Assembly: GCA_023389895.1 (NCBI GenBank)
Contig: JAEWDX010000151.1
Coordinates: forward strand, 1-43,256
From: Bacillota bacterium
GTDB taxonomy: Bacteria > Bacillota > Bacilli > Bacillales > Cytobacillaceae
Direction: 5' to 3'
Length of the DNA stretch: 43,256 nucleotides
The notes beneath the pieces were generated by a model, which made no database searches, had not been told where the DNA came from, and was given only the letters and a program-made list of their open reading frames with translations. Each line of letters begins with the position of its first letter. Position 1 is the first letter of the stretch. The translations under genes and the position numbers were made by a program. This document shows positions 31,011 to 40,306 of the stretch, in pieces.

Positions 31011-32033
31011 TTATTTTCTCCCTCGAATCGTGACAGCTACTTCTGGACGATTCGGATCGCCGAACCTGTTCTGATCGTATAAATGACAAGCAACAAAATG
31101 ACTCACTTCGATTTCTTTCCATTCAGGCTTTTGGGATGAACAGACAGGCATTACATACGGACAGCGTGTTCTAAATACACACCCGCTTGGAGGGTTAATT
31201 GAACTTGGAAGCTCCCCTTGCAGAATCATACGCTCCCTGCTGTCTTCTACATCAGGATCTGGAATCGGAATGGCTGATAGAAGTGCTTTTGTATATGGAT
31301 GGAGTGGGTCTCGATATAAATTCGCACTCGTCGTTAATTCAACAAGATGCCCTAAATACATGACTCCAATTCGGTCGCTAATATGCTTCACCATCGATAA
31401 ATCATGAGCAATAAATAAATACGTTAAATTCTTTTTTCTTTGCAAGCCCTTTAATAAATTTACGACCTGTGCCTGCACAGAAACATCGAGAGCAGAAATG
31501 GGTTCATCGGCAATAATAAAGTCTGGATCTAATGATAAAGCTCGGGCAATGCCGATGCGCTGTCTTTGACCACCACTAAATTCATGGGGATAGCGGTTTG
31601 CATGATCGCGATTAAGACCGACATCCTCTAATAATTGATAAACGCGCTCTAATCTTTCCTTTTTATTACGATACAGTCCATGGACTTCCATCGGCTCGGA
31701 AATTATCTCTCTTACGGTAGAACGCGGATTTAAAGAAGCATACGGATCTTGAAAGATCATTTGCATTTTCCGATGAAAGGCGAACCTTTCTTTTTCCGTC
31801 ATTTCATGAACATTTTTCCCTTCGTAAAGAACCTCACCCTCTGTCCGCTCATATAAACCGATAATCGTCCGCCCAGCAGTTGATTTTCCGCAGCCTGATT
31901 CTCCAACAATCCCGAAGGTTTCTCCCTTTTTAATATGGAAGGTCACATCATCAACGGCCTTTAAAACATGCCCTTTTCCAATAGAGAAATGTTTTTTCAG
32001 ATGATTCACTGCTAATAATGCATCATTTGCCAT
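31011..32033 (-). CDS. ykfD: Oligopeptide ABC transporter ATPase YkfD (OppF/DppF type)
   Basis: An ATPase of about 340 residues of the dipeptide/oligopeptide class. Motifs are Walker A GESGCGKST near residue 45, the Q-loop MIFQDPYASLNPRSTV, signature FSGGQRQRIGIARAL, Walker B FIIADEPISALDVSVQ, and the C-terminal oligopeptide/dipeptide domain with the cysteine-rich SGCVFRTRCPYVMPVCSSQKP that can bind an iron-sulfur cluster. The ATG at 32033 lies two bases after the ykfC stop with GGAGG seven bases upstream; the longer frame to 32075 is rejected. It would be the second ATPase beside DppD for the importer encoded upstream. Confidence 0.93.
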   Translation of the reverse strand: MANDALLAVNHLKKHFSIGKGHVLKAVDDVTFHIKKGETFGIVGESGCGKSTAGRTIIGLYERTEGEVLYEGKNVHEMTEKERFAFHRKMQMIFQDPYASLNPRSTVREIISEPMEVHGLYRNKKERLERVYQLLEDVGLNRDHANRYPHEFSGGQRQRIGIARALSLDPDFIIADEPISALDVSVQAQVVNLLKGLQRKKNLTYLFIAHDLSMVKHISDRIGVMYLGHLVELTTSANLYRDPLHPYTKALLSAIPIPDPDVEDSRERMILQGELPSSINPPSGCVFRTRCPYVMPVCSSQKPEWKEIEVSHFVACHLYDQNRFGDPNRPEVAVTIRGRK

Positions 32034-32035
32034 CC

Positions 32036-32965
32036 TTATTCCTCCATCTCCTGCCAATACCGCCTTGCCACGCATAGCTCCTTTTCGTAAAGGGTATTTT
32101 TCATCTCCATGATTTCAATCGTTTTACCTATGTTCGGGGAATGAAGCAATTTTCCTTCTCCATAATAGATGCCGACGTGATGAATACTTCCTTTTCCTTC
32201 TTCGTAAGCGAAAAATAGTAAATCACCGGGCAGTATTTCTTCAAGATCAATTTTTTTACCAGAGGCAGCCTGATCATGAGCATCGCGAGGAATGATATAC
32301 CCGTTCGCCTTACACATGGAATAACTGAAACCAGAGCAATCATAGCCGAAGCTACTCATTCCTCCCCATAAATAAGGCAGGCCAAGAAACTTCTCCCCTG
32401 CGGAAACAATCTCTTTTCCAGATCCTTGATACATATTTTCTAGCGATTCAAAAATGATTACTTCCTCCGCCTGCAAAAAGCCTTCTCCTGATGGAATTTG
32501 CACTTGTATCCGCCCCCCGTTTTTACAAATGAAGGGGAGAATTGTTTGATAGCTTAAAGATAGCCGGGCAGCTTTAGCATCACGATAAAGAGATGCTTGC
32601 TTCTCCTTTATGACCGCGATTGGGCCGCGATTAAGCAACCAATCCTTCACTAGCATAAGCTGTGCCTTTGGGAGCCACCCTGGATAACCTTTGCTGTCTT
32701 TTGATGATGATTGGTTCAGTGCTATTACTTTAACCCATTCGTCCTTTTCTTCTAAACAAATGACTTCCTCACCATATAGTAATTGGGACTGCACTAAATT
32801 ATTTTTACAAAGCGCTAAGCTCGTTTCATGCGATAAACCGCTTAGCCATTTCTCCACAAATGCTGGATTTGTTATAGCTGCTCGATCGATTTCCCTCGCA
32901 GAATCGAATGAAGTCCATAAAGTGGCAACCGGAACATTGACTAACCATTTAGGCTTTATGTCCAA
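32036..32965 (-). CDS. ykfC: Gamma-D-glutamyl-L-diamino acid endopeptidase YkfC (NlpC/P60)
   Basis: YkfC cleaves L-Ala-gamma-D-Glu from the diamino acid in murein peptides. The 309-residue protein has N-terminal SH3-like modules (YGEEVICLEEKDEWVKVIAL, GYPGWLPKAQL, and a second barrel near residues 115-175) and a C-terminal NlpC/P60 domain with catalytic cysteine in WGGMSSFGYDCSGFSY (about residue 210), the histidine in SIHHVGIYY (about 263) and a third polar residue in LLHSPN (His about 275). There is no signal peptide, so it works in the cytoplasm on imported peptides. The start is a TTG at 32965 with AAAGGAGGG eight bases upstream. Confidence 0.92.
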   Translation of the reverse strand: MDIKPKWLVNVPVATLWTSFDSAREIDRAAITNPAFVEKWLSGLSHETSLALCKNNLVQSQLLYGEEVICLEEKDEWVKVIALNQSSSKDSKGYPGWLPKAQLMLVKDWLLNRGPIAVIKEKQASLYRDAKAARLSLSYQTILPFICKNGGRIQVQIPSGEGFLQAEEVIIFESLENMYQGSGKEIVSAGEKFLGLPYLWGGMSSFGYDCSGFSYSMCKANGYIIPRDAHDQAASGKKIDLEEILPGDLLFFAYEEGKGSIHHVGIYYGEGKLLHSPNIGKTIEIMEMKNTLYEKELCVARRYWQEMEE

Positions 32966-33032
32966 GTAAACTCCCTCCTTTATCAAGATTTGTCGCGAAT
33001 TCGCATTTACGTTTTTTAATTGTTTATCTAGA

Positions 33033-34166
33033 TTAACGTCTATATTTTCGCATTGGATTGTTGGAAGACTCTAATTTTTTATTGTCGTTAAGCTGAACAT
33101 TTCGAATCCCCAGCCCAGGTTCCGTCGGAAGCACAATTTTTCTCCCAAAGTAGGTAATTCCTCCGTCAACGATTTCCTTGGCAAACATTAATGGAGCATC
33201 AAAATCAAAACGGGTAATATTTTTCTTACTCGCGGCAAAATGGGCTGCTGCCGTAATGCCGATGCGTGTTTCAATCATGCTTCCAACCATGCACTCTACT
33301 CCGCATACTTCAGCAAGCTGGTTAATAATTTGCGCCTGATAGATTCCACCTGATTTCATTAACTTAATATTAATTAAATCAGCGCTTCTCGTTTGAATCA
33401 CATCAAGGGCTTGCTTTGGTGTAAATACACTTTCATCTGCCATAATCATCGTATCAACATGGTCGGTAACTTGCTTCAGCCCCGCAATATCCCATGCTTT
33501 TACAGGCTGCTCGACAAGCTCGATTTTCAGATGAAGATCCTCCATTTTACGAATGGCTTGAATTGCCTCCTTTGGGTGCCAGCCTTGATTCGCATCAAGA
33601 CGAAGCTTTACCCCATCGCCAACTCGCTTTCTAATCTCACATATTCGTTCTATATCTGTGAAAATATTATCTTTTCCGACCTTCACCTTTAAAACATCGA
33701 ACCCTTGCTGAACATAGGAAACAGCATCTTTCCCCATCTCTTCTGGTCCGTTGACACTGACAGTGAAATCTGTCTCAATTTCATTTTTATGCCCGCCCAA
33801 AAATTGATAGAGTGGAAGTTTGCTTTGCTGGGCTAAACAATCATATAAAGCCATATCTACTGCCGCTTTAGCACTAGAATTTCCGTAAAGAATCGTTTGG
33901 ATTCCTTGGAAAACAACTTCGTAATTTAAGAGATTTTGTTTTTCCAAGTATGGCTTTAACACATCATGAATAGCGGATTCTATACTAGAAAGGCTTTCAC
34001 CTGTTATGACAATCGTCGGAGGTGCTTCCCCCCAGCCAATAATCCCATTATCACAAGTTAGTTTGACAAGAATGGATTCAGCGACTTTTACTGTGCGCAA
34101 AGCGGTTTTGAAAGGCTTCCTAAGTGGAACGGCTACCTTGAATGTTTCAATCTTGGCTAATTTCAT
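33033..34166 (-). CDS. ykfB: L-Ala-D/L-Glu epimerase YkfB (enolase superfamily)
   Basis: YkfB converts L-Ala-D-Glu to L-Ala-L-Glu so that ordinary peptidases can finish murein peptide breakdown. The 377-residue protein has the capping domain N-terminus (VPLRKPFKTALRTV), the KxK acid-base motif in FDVLKVKVGKD near residue 160, metal ligands in LRLDANQGW, ELVEQPV and MADESVFTP, and the second lysine in INIKLMKSGGI. These fit the dipeptide epimerase branch of the muconate lactonizing group. The C-terminal 20 residues (LNDNKKLESSNNPMRKYRR) extend past the domain. The ATG at 34166 has AAGGGTGG upstream. Confidence 0.93.
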   Translation of the reverse strand: MKLAKIETFKVAVPLRKPFKTALRTVKVAESILVKLTCDNGIIGWGEAPPTIVITGESLSSIESAIHDVLKPYLEKQNLLNYEVVFQGIQTILYGNSSAKAAVDMALYDCLAQQSKLPLYQFLGGHKNEIETDFTVSVNGPEEMGKDAVSYVQQGFDVLKVKVGKDNIFTDIERICEIRKRVGDGVKLRLDANQGWHPKEAIQAIRKMEDLHLKIELVEQPVKAWDIAGLKQVTDHVDTMIMADESVFTPKQALDVIQTRSADLINIKLMKSGGIYQAQIINQLAEVCGVECMVGSMIETRIGITAAAHFAASKKNITRFDFDAPLMFAKEIVDGGITYFGRKIVLPTEPGLGIRNVQLNDNKKLESSNNPMRKYRR

Positions 34167-34179
34167 TGTTTACCACCCT

Positions 34180-35100
34180 TCACTGAATCCCACTTTCAAT
34201 CGTCAATTGCTTTGTTTCCGTATTTAATTCCGCATGTACACCGAGCGGAATCGAAATATGTGGAGAACAATGACCTATCTTAAAGCCCTTTATTGCCGGC
34301 TTGTTTGCAAGATGAACATAGTGAGCGATTACTTCATCAAGACTTAAAGATAACTCTCTTTCAGGAATACAATTATTAAAATCACCAATAATGAATCCAG
34401 CAATCTCTTGAAGCTTACCAGCCATATGCATTTGATTAAGCATCCGATCAAGCGAACGCGGCTCCTCATTAATGTCTTCAATGAGTAGCAATTTCCCCTT
34501 TGTCTCTACTTCAAACGGCGTCCCAACTGTACTCGCTAATAACGTTAAGTTTCCTCCAATTATCTCTCCACTAGCTTTCCCATCAATTAAAACCTCTAAA
34601 GGAGAGACATCATTTGTGTATTGGATAAGCATTGGTTCAAACAACTGATTGAAGCATTCCTTCGAAAGCGGGTCGACATCCTTTTTGCCGATATCTGAGG
34701 CAAGCATAGGCCCATGAAAGGTGACAAGCCTTGCTTTCTGCCTAATCGCTGTATGCAGAAAAGTAATATCGCTGTAACCCCAGAAAATCTTCGGGTTGTT
34801 ACTTATTAATGAATAATCGATTTGCTGTGCGATGCGTCCAGTCCCATATCCACCACCGGCACAGATGATCGCCTTTACTTCCTGATCGATAAACATTTTA
34901 TGTAAATCTGCTAATCTATCTCCGTCGCTACCTGCTAGATAGCCATATTGATCTGCAACATGCTGGCCCAGCTTAATTTTTAAGCCAAGCTCTTCTAAAA
35001 ACGAGAAGGAGCGCTGTAAATTTTCTTGATTTGGTGGACTGGCAGGTGCAATAATGCCAATCGTATCTCCTATTTTAAGCCTTTCTGGTTTTACTAACAT
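34180..35100 (-). CDS. ykfA: LD-carboxypeptidase YkfA (peptidase family S66)
   Basis: S66 enzymes remove the terminal D-alanine from murein tetrapeptides. The 306-residue protein contains the nucleophile in FWGYSDITFLH (Ser110), the glutamate in LLLIEDINEEPRSLDRML (Glu208) and the histidine in FKIGHCSPHISIPLG (His277), the three catalytic residues of LdcA and MccF-type proteins, and the glycine-rich AGGGYGTGR. There is no signal peptide. The ATG at 35100 has AAAGGACG upstream. A 51-bp tandem repeat array separates it from dppE, but strand and order agree with the B. subtilis dpp-ykf operon. Confidence 0.93.
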   Translation of the reverse strand: MLVKPERLKIGDTIGIIAPASPPNQENLQRSFSFLEELGLKIKLGQHVADQYGYLAGSDGDRLADLHKMFIDQEVKAIICAGGGYGTGRIAQQIDYSLISNNPKIFWGYSDITFLHTAIRQKARLVTFHGPMLASDIGKKDVDPLSKECFNQLFEPMLIQYTNDVSPLEVLIDGKASGEIIGGNLTLLASTVGTPFEVETKGKLLLIEDINEEPRSLDRMLNQMHMAGKLQEIAGFIIGDFNNCIPERELSLSLDEVIAHYVHLANKPAIKGFKIGHCSPHISIPLGVHAELNTETKQLTIESGIQ

Positions 35101-35111
35101 GCTGTCACGTC

Positions 35112-35417
35112 CTTTATCATTAGACTTTCATTGAAAATTTTATCTTTTTGACTCGTAAATGGATGAATCATGGCACTTTTCTTGAAAAATCTATCACTTT
35201 GATTCGCAAACAGATGAATCATAGCACTTTTCTTGAAAAATCTATCACTTTGATTCGCAAACAGATGAATCGTTGCACTTTTCTTAAAAAATTCAGCATT
35301 TTGATTCGCAAATGAATGAATCGTTGCACTTTTCTTGAAAAATCTATCACTTTGATTCGCAAATGAATGAATCGTTGCACTTTTCTTGAAAAATTCATCA
35401 CTTTGAATCACAAACAT
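35112..35417. repeat. 51-bp tandem repeat array between dppE and ykfA
   Basis: The unit, anchored by ATGAATC at about 35163, 35214, 35265, 35316 and 35367, repeats five times with few changes, and a degenerate sixth copy occupies 35112-35161. Each unit holds GCACTTTTCTTGAAAAAT and CACTTTGATTCGCAAA. Because 51 is a multiple of three, two minus-strand frames stay open as 17-residue repeats (one reads FFKKSATIHSFANQSDR per unit), but there is no ribosome binding site or family match and I do not believe it is translated as a protein. It lies in the gap before ykfA. Confidence 0.9.
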
Positions 35418-35514
35418 TCAATAAGGTCGAATTTCTACCATAAGCATCGAATTTCGACCTCATCAATATAATCACAGAAAAGCTATTTTATAGACGGAAG
35501 CAATCTATTAAGCT

Positions 35515-37158
35515 TTAGTTCTTATCCGCACCTTTCAATTCAATATAACCGACTGGGTGACGGATAATTCCAGTGACCGCTTCATTTTGTAAATAGGCAT
35601 AATTATAGAAATAAAGCGGGAAGATTGGCATTTCATCGAAGAGAATCTTCTCTGCCTTATACATCATTTCATAACGCTTTGTTTCATCCCCTTCATTTTT
35701 TGCATCTTTAATTAATTGATCGAATTCAGCATTGCTCCAGCCTGTACGGTTCATCGCGAGGTCAGTTTGGAAGTTTTCTAGGAAGTTAATTGGATCTGCA
35801 TAATCAGCAAGGAAGGAGCTGCGAGAAAGCTGAAATTTCAATGCGGTTTGTTCTTCAGCAAATACTTTCCATTCCATATTCGCTAGCTTTACATCTACCC
35901 CTAAGTTTTCTTTAAACATTTGCTGAAGCGCTTCAGCAATTTTCTTATGTGAATCACTCGTGCTATACGTTAATGTCACTTCTGGAAGCGTAGAATATTC
36001 TTCTTCCTCCATCCCTTTTGCAAGTAATGCTTTCGCTTCTTCACTATTTGTTTTCACAAGATCACCAGATGTCTCGCGGAAATCCTTACCAGATGGATCT
36101 AGGAAACCATACGAAACAAATCCATAAGCCGGTTTTTCCCCTTTCTTCGTTACAAATTCAACCATTTGCTTCTGGTCGACAGCCATCGCAAAAGCTTTAC
36201 GAATATTCACGTTTTGGAACGGCTCTAATGTAACATTAAAGCGATAGAAGTAATCACCTGCTTGATCGCCTACTTGAACCTTGCCTTCATCGAAAAGCTG
36301 GTCACTTAAATCTGCCGGAATATCAGATGCGTCTAAATTTCCTGTTTGATACATTTGATATTCCGTATTTGTATCATCAATAATCGCCCAATGCACTTTG
36401 TCTAGTTTCACATTTGCTGCATCCCAATATTGATCATTCTTCGCCATAACAAAATGACTATCATGCTCCCATTCGATTAAATTGAATGGACCATTTCCGA
36501 CGAATGTTGTCGCTTCTGCAAACCAGTTTGGATTTTCGGTTGCAACTTTTTCATTGATTGGGAAAAAGGATGGATTTGTAATCACACTTAAGAAATAAGC
36601 TTGCGGACTAGTTAATGTTACTTCGAACGTTTTTTCATCAACTACTTTCACCTTTACATCATCTACTGATCCTTCGCCATTATTGTATGCTTCTGCTCCT
36701 TCGATGAAATAACCTAGAAATGCTGCTGGAGACCCAGTATCAGGATTTAACATATGTCTCCAAGCAAAGACAAAATCACTAGCGGTGACATCATCCCCAT
36801 TGGACCATTTTGCATTATCACGTAGATGGAATGTGTAAATTTTACCATCGGGAGATAGTTCCCAATTTTCCGCAATTGCAGCTTCTGGTTCATGCGTTGC
36901 CCCTAGACGTGTAAGCCCTTCCATAATATTATTTAATGGGCTCCATGAGACTGAATCAAACCCAATCGACGGATCGAAGGATGTTGGTTCCATGCCATTA
37001 TTCAAATAAAGGATCTTTTCACTTGCAGGCTCTTCTGTCACGCCTTCTTCTTTGTCATTATCCTTCGGCTGTTCAGTTCCTGCCTCCTGCTTTGCTGTAC
37101 ATGCCCCAAGCACAAAAGCCAATAATCCTACGAGCAACAACGATAATATCTTTTTCAC
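35515..37158 (-). CDS. dppE: Dipeptide/oligopeptide-binding lipoprotein DppE
   Basis: A 547-residue family 5 solute-binding protein that delivers peptides to the DppBC channel. The signal peptide ends in LGAC with Cys20. The mature part shows GLTRLGATHEPEAAIAENWELSPDGKIYTFHLRDNAKWSNGDDVTASDFVFAWRH (the SBP family 5 signature region), FNLIEWEHDSHFVMAKNDQYWD and the C-terminal EKILFDEMPIFPLYFYNYAYL. The start is a GTG at 37158 with AAAGGGGG upstream. In B. subtilis DppE takes murein tripeptide; the neighbours here agree with that. Confidence 0.94.
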   Translation of the reverse strand: MKKILSLLLVGLLAFVLGACTAKQEAGTEQPKDNDKEEGVTEEPASEKILYLNNGMEPTSFDPSIGFDSVSWSPLNNIMEGLTRLGATHEPEAAIAENWELSPDGKIYTFHLRDNAKWSNGDDVTASDFVFAWRHMLNPDTGSPAAFLGYFIEGAEAYNNGEGSVDDVKVKVVDEKTFEVTLTSPQAYFLSVITNPSFFPINEKVATENPNWFAEATTFVGNGPFNLIEWEHDSHFVMAKNDQYWDAANVKLDKVHWAIIDDTNTEYQMYQTGNLDASDIPADLSDQLFDEGKVQVGDQAGDYFYRFNVTLEPFQNVNIRKAFAMAVDQKQMVEFVTKKGEKPAYGFVSYGFLDPSGKDFRETSGDLVKTNSEEAKALLAKGMEEEEYSTLPEVTLTYSTSDSHKKIAEALQQMFKENLGVDVKLANMEWKVFAEEQTALKFQLSRSSFLADYADPINFLENFQTDLAMNRTGWSNAEFDQLIKDAKNEGDETKRYEMMYKAEKILFDEMPIFPLYFYNYAYLQNEAVTGIIRHPVGYIELKGADKN

Positions 37159-37189
37159 TTCTTTTCCCCCTTTTAAGTTGAAAAATACT

Positions 37190-38188
37190 TCATTTCATTC
37201 TTGCCAGCGGATTAACAGCCCGCTCGTCCTGTAGCCAACAATCCACATAATGCTCCTCACTCAGATGAGTTTTAAAAGGATAGACCTTATCACAAACCTC
37301 CATTGCGTAGCTACATCTTGCGGTAAAAGGACAACCAACGGGTGGAGAAAACAAATCAGGTGGTGAGCCGCTAATTGGAATAAGCTCTCCCCCTTCAAGA
37401 TCGAGTCTTGGTACAGAGTTTAGCAACCCCTTCGTGTAAGGATGCTGCGGGTTGTAGAAAATTTCCCGTCTTGATCCTGCTTCAATAATTTTGCCTGCAT
37501 ACATGACTGCAATTCGATTAGCGACCTGTGCGACTACCCCTAAATCATGAGTAATCAAAATTATCGATACACCTGTTTTCTTCTGAATGTCTTTAAAAAG
37601 ATCAAGAATTTGCGCTTGAATAGTAACATCTAGGGCAGTAGTTGGCTCATCTGCAATCAATATTTCTGGTTGGCAGACAAGAGCCATCGCGATCATAATG
37701 CGCTGTCTCATCCCTCCACTGAATTGATGTGGATGCTGCCTTAAACGTTCATCTGGATCAGGAATCCCCACTAAATGAAGCATTTCAATAGCTATCTTTT
37801 TTGCTTGCTTCCTTGAAATTCGCTCATGCTGCAAAATGCTTTCAATTATTTGTTCTCCAATCGTTATCGTTGGATTTAAAGCAGTCATCGGATCTTGGAA
37901 AATCATTGAAATTTCAGCCCCGCGAATATTTCGCATTTCGACTTCTTTTACTTTCGTTAAATCCTTCCCCCTGAAAAAAATAGATCCATTCGTAATTTTT
38001 CCAGGGGGATTTGGAATAAGGCGCATAATGCTCTGCGAAGTAACACTTTTTCCACAGCCAGATTCACCGACAATCGCTAAAGTTTCCCCTCTATGGAGAG
38101 AGAAGTTTACCCCCCTCACAGCTTGAACTTCTCCTCCATATGTTTTAAAAGCAACGTGGAGATCTTTAACTTCAAGAACTTTATCCAT
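37190..38188 (-). CDS. dppD: Dipeptide ABC transporter ATPase DppD
   Basis: A 332-residue ATPase of the OppD/DppD class: Walker A GESGCGKSV near residue 38, Q-loop MIFQDPMTALNPTITIGEQI, signature FSGGMRQRIMIAMAL, Walker B ILIADEPTTALDVTIQ, and a C-terminal oligopeptide domain with PVGCPFTARCSYAMEVCDKVYP. The ATG at 38188 has GGAGGTGAGG upstream and lies nine bases after dppC. It energises uptake together with YkfD, which is encoded further down the same operon. Confidence 0.94.
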   Translation of the reverse strand: MDKVLEVKDLHVAFKTYGGEVQAVRGVNFSLHRGETLAIVGESGCGKSVTSQSIMRLIPNPPGKITNGSIFFRGKDLTKVKEVEMRNIRGAEISMIFQDPMTALNPTITIGEQIIESILQHERISRKQAKKIAIEMLHLVGIPDPDERLRQHPHQFSGGMRQRIMIAMALVCQPEILIADEPTTALDVTIQAQILDLFKDIQKKTGVSIILITHDLGVVAQVANRIAVMYAGKIIEAGSRREIFYNPQHPYTKGLLNSVPRLDLEGGELIPISGSPPDLFSPPVGCPFTARCSYAMEVCDKVYPFKTHLSEEHYVDCWLQDERAVNPLARMK

Positions 38189-38197
38189 GATGCATCC

Positions 38198-39151
38198 TCA
38201 CCTCCTTAGCTTCGGATCAAGTGCATCTTGAAGTCCATCTCCGAGCACATTAAATGAAAACATTGTCAATGAAATGAAAAAGGCTGGGAAGAATAATCGC
38301 CACCAATGACCGGATAAAATCGTTGATAATCCATCACTTGCCATTGAACCCCAACTTGCAAAAGGTGGTTGAATTCCTAGTCCAAGAAAGCTTAGGAACG
38401 CCTCCGCAAAAATCGCTGAAGGAACAGTCAACGTCATTTGCACGATAATTGGCCCCATCGTATTAGGAAGCAAATTTTTCCGAATGATTCTCCCTGTCTT
38501 CGTCCCAAACGTTTTCGAGGCAAAAACGAATTCATAATTTTTTATTTGCAGCACCTGCCCCCGCACAATCCTTGCCATTCCGACCCATCCAGTGACAGAT
38601 AAAGCGAAGATGATCGTAAATAAGCCAGATCCCATAACAACACTTATTAAAATAACGACAAGCAAGTACGGTAATCCGTATAAAATCTCGACGATTCGCA
38701 TCATCACATTGTCGGTATTTCCACCCTTGTACCCCGCTATTCCTCCGTATACAACGCCAATCGCAAAATCGATTAACGCTGCCACGACGCCTACAAATAA
38801 GGAAATCCGTGCCCCAAACCATGTTCTTGCGAAGACATCCCTTCCTAATTCGTCTGTTCCGAACCAATATTGACTAGATGGAGGAAGATTCTGATTAGCG
38901 AGCTTTTGTTCAGATAAATCATGTGGGGACATCATTGGCCCAAAGAGCGCCATAATGACGAGAAAAATCAGAAAGACGAGTCCTGCCATCGCTAGTTTAT
39001 TTTTTAACAGCCGTCGCCAAGCATCTTGCCAATAGCTCAAACTTGGTCGAACAATCGCTTCTTCTATTGCTTTATTTTTTGCTTTTGGTTTAAACCATTC
39101 GTCTGGAATAGTTGGCGCTATATTTGAATCAACCTGTTTGCGTAATTCCAC
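38198..39151 (-). CDS. dppC: Dipeptide ABC transporter permease DppC
   Basis: A 317-residue permease with six helices. Features are the N-terminal cytoplasmic segment of about 45 residues, HDLSEQKLANQNLPPSSQYWFGTDELGRDVFARTWFGARISLFVG (typical of DppC/OppC), and the EAA coupling loop EAFLSFLGLGIQPPFASWGSMASDG near the C-terminus. The start is GTG at 39151 with AAGGAGGGG five bases upstream. A Bacillus hairpin repeat of about 140 bases separates it from dppB, an insertion inside the operon. Confidence 0.94.
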   Translation of the reverse strand: MELRKQVDSNIAPTIPDEWFKPKAKNKAIEEAIVRPSLSYWQDAWRRLLKNKLAMAGLVFLIFLVIMALFGPMMSPHDLSEQKLANQNLPPSSQYWFGTDELGRDVFARTWFGARISLFVGVVAALIDFAIGVVYGGIAGYKGGNTDNVMMRIVEILYGLPYLLVVILISVVMGSGLFTIIFALSVTGWVGMARIVRGQVLQIKNYEFVFASKTFGTKTGRIIRKNLLPNTMGPIIVQMTLTVPSAIFAEAFLSFLGLGIQPPFASWGSMASDGLSTILSGHWWRLFFPAFFISLTMFSFNVLGDGLQDALDPKLRR

Positions 39152-39166
39152 TCATTCCCCTCCTTT

Positions 39167-39310
39167 TTCTAGCTTCAGCTTTTCTCTGGCTAGCTTCAGC
39201 GGCTAGGGGCTCGAGGTCTTAAGCCAATCTGTCAAGTAGGTTAAAGGCCAACCTACTCGCCAGCTCGTCTTAAGCTTGTCGCCCCTGGGCAAGCCGCCTC
39301 AGCTTTTCTC
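39167..39310. repeat. Bacillus intergenic hairpin repeat inside the dpp operon
   Basis: The sequence contains TAGCTTCAGCGGCTAGGGGC, then CAAGTAGGTTAAAGGCCAAC, then CTTGTCGCCCCTGGGCAAGC, then CGCCTCAGCTTTTCTC, which I recognise as a common Bacillus intergenic repeat. AGTAGGTT and AACCTACT form the inner stem, GGGGC and GCCCC an outer one, and CAGCTTTTCTC blocks flank both ends. Its right end supplies the stop codon of dppB (39299-39301). Confidence 0.8.
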
Positions 39311-40228
39311 TTTATGTAATTTAATTCGGGGGTCTAGGATTCCGTAGGCGATATCGACTAGGAACAGCATGATGATGAGAATGGTGCTATAAAACACAGT
39401 CGTACCCATGATTACTGGATAGTCGCGCTGGTTGATGCTCTCAACAAAATATTTTCCCATTCCCGGGATGGCGAAGATTTTCTCAATAACAAAAGTACCA
39501 GTTAAAATACTTGCGGCAAGGGAGCCTAAAACTGTAACGACTGGTAAAAGGGCATTTCGGAGTGCATGTTTAAAAATTATTTTCACAGGCGATAAGCCCT
39601 TTGCTTTCGCTGTTCTGATATAATCCTGTGTTAGGACCTCAAGCATACTTGATCGTGTTAACCTTGCAATTATCGCCATTGGCCCAGTTGCCAATGCTAA
39701 AGTTGGCAAAATCATATGTTTCACACTCACCCATGTTGCAACTGGGAGAATCCCCCAATTTACTGCAACCTGCTGAATTAAAAGAGTCGCCATGACGAAA
39801 TTCGGGATCGAAATTCCAAGGACAGCAATCGTCATCGCAAGATAATCGATGATCCCGTTATGTCGAAGTGCTGCAATAACACCGAGTGTTATCCCAGATA
39901 TAACTGCAACAAGCAAGGTGACAAGCCCTAGCTCAAACGAAACTGGAAATCCCCTACCAAGCATATCGTTAACCGTTTGCGATGATTTTTTAATCGATGG
40001 GCCAAAATCAAAGGTGACGACAGATTTCAAATACATCCCATATTGCACATATAGCGGTTTATCAAGGTGATAGAATTTCTCTAAATTTCTTTGGACAGCT
40101 TCACTTGTTGCCCTTTCATCTGTAAAAGGTGAGCCTGGAATTGAATGCATAAGAAAGAACGTTAATGTTATGATTAGCCAAAGGGTTAACAGCATGGCGA
40201 TAAGGCGTTTCCCTACATATTTAGTCAT
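39299..40228 (-). CDS. dppB: Dipeptide ABC transporter permease DppB
   Basis: A 309-residue permease with six helices. Features are the N-terminal TKYVGKRLIAMLLTLWLIITLTFFLMHSIPGSPF of DppB/OppB proteins, MLEVLTQDYIRTAKAKGLSPVKIIFKHALRNALLPVVT (EAA loop region) and GTFVIEKIFAIPGMGKYFVESINQRDYPVIMGT near the C-terminus. The ATG at 40228 is preferred over a TTG two codons earlier since GAGG lies ten bases before the ATG. The last codons (KEKS and the stop) merge into the hairpin repeat, so the natural end of the protein may have been altered slightly. Confidence 0.94.
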   Translation of the reverse strand: MTKYVGKRLIAMLLTLWLIITLTFFLMHSIPGSPFTDERATSEAVQRNLEKFYHLDKPLYVQYGMYLKSVVTFDFGPSIKKSSQTVNDMLGRGFPVSFELGLVTLLVAVISGITLGVIAALRHNGIIDYLAMTIAVLGISIPNFVMATLLIQQVAVNWGILPVATWVSVKHMILPTLALATGPMAIIARLTRSSMLEVLTQDYIRTAKAKGLSPVKIIFKHALRNALLPVVTVLGSLAASILTGTFVIEKIFAIPGMGKYFVESINQRDYPVIMGTTVFYSTILIIMLFLVDIAYGILDPRIKLHKEKS

Positions 40229-40306
40229 TTGCAAACAACCTCATTCCGGAATGGAATTATCCAATATTCTGCATTTTTTCTATATCTCAATCATCAACAA
40301 AACTTC

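Noticed and set aside
35094..35417. Minus-strand frame of 107 codons made of 17-residue repeats
   Set aside because: It is the translation of a tandem repeat with unit length divisible by three; no ribosome binding site, and another frame is open as well.
35112..35417. CRISPR array
   Set aside because: Units are contiguous 51-bp tandem repeats without variable spacers, and no cas genes are present.
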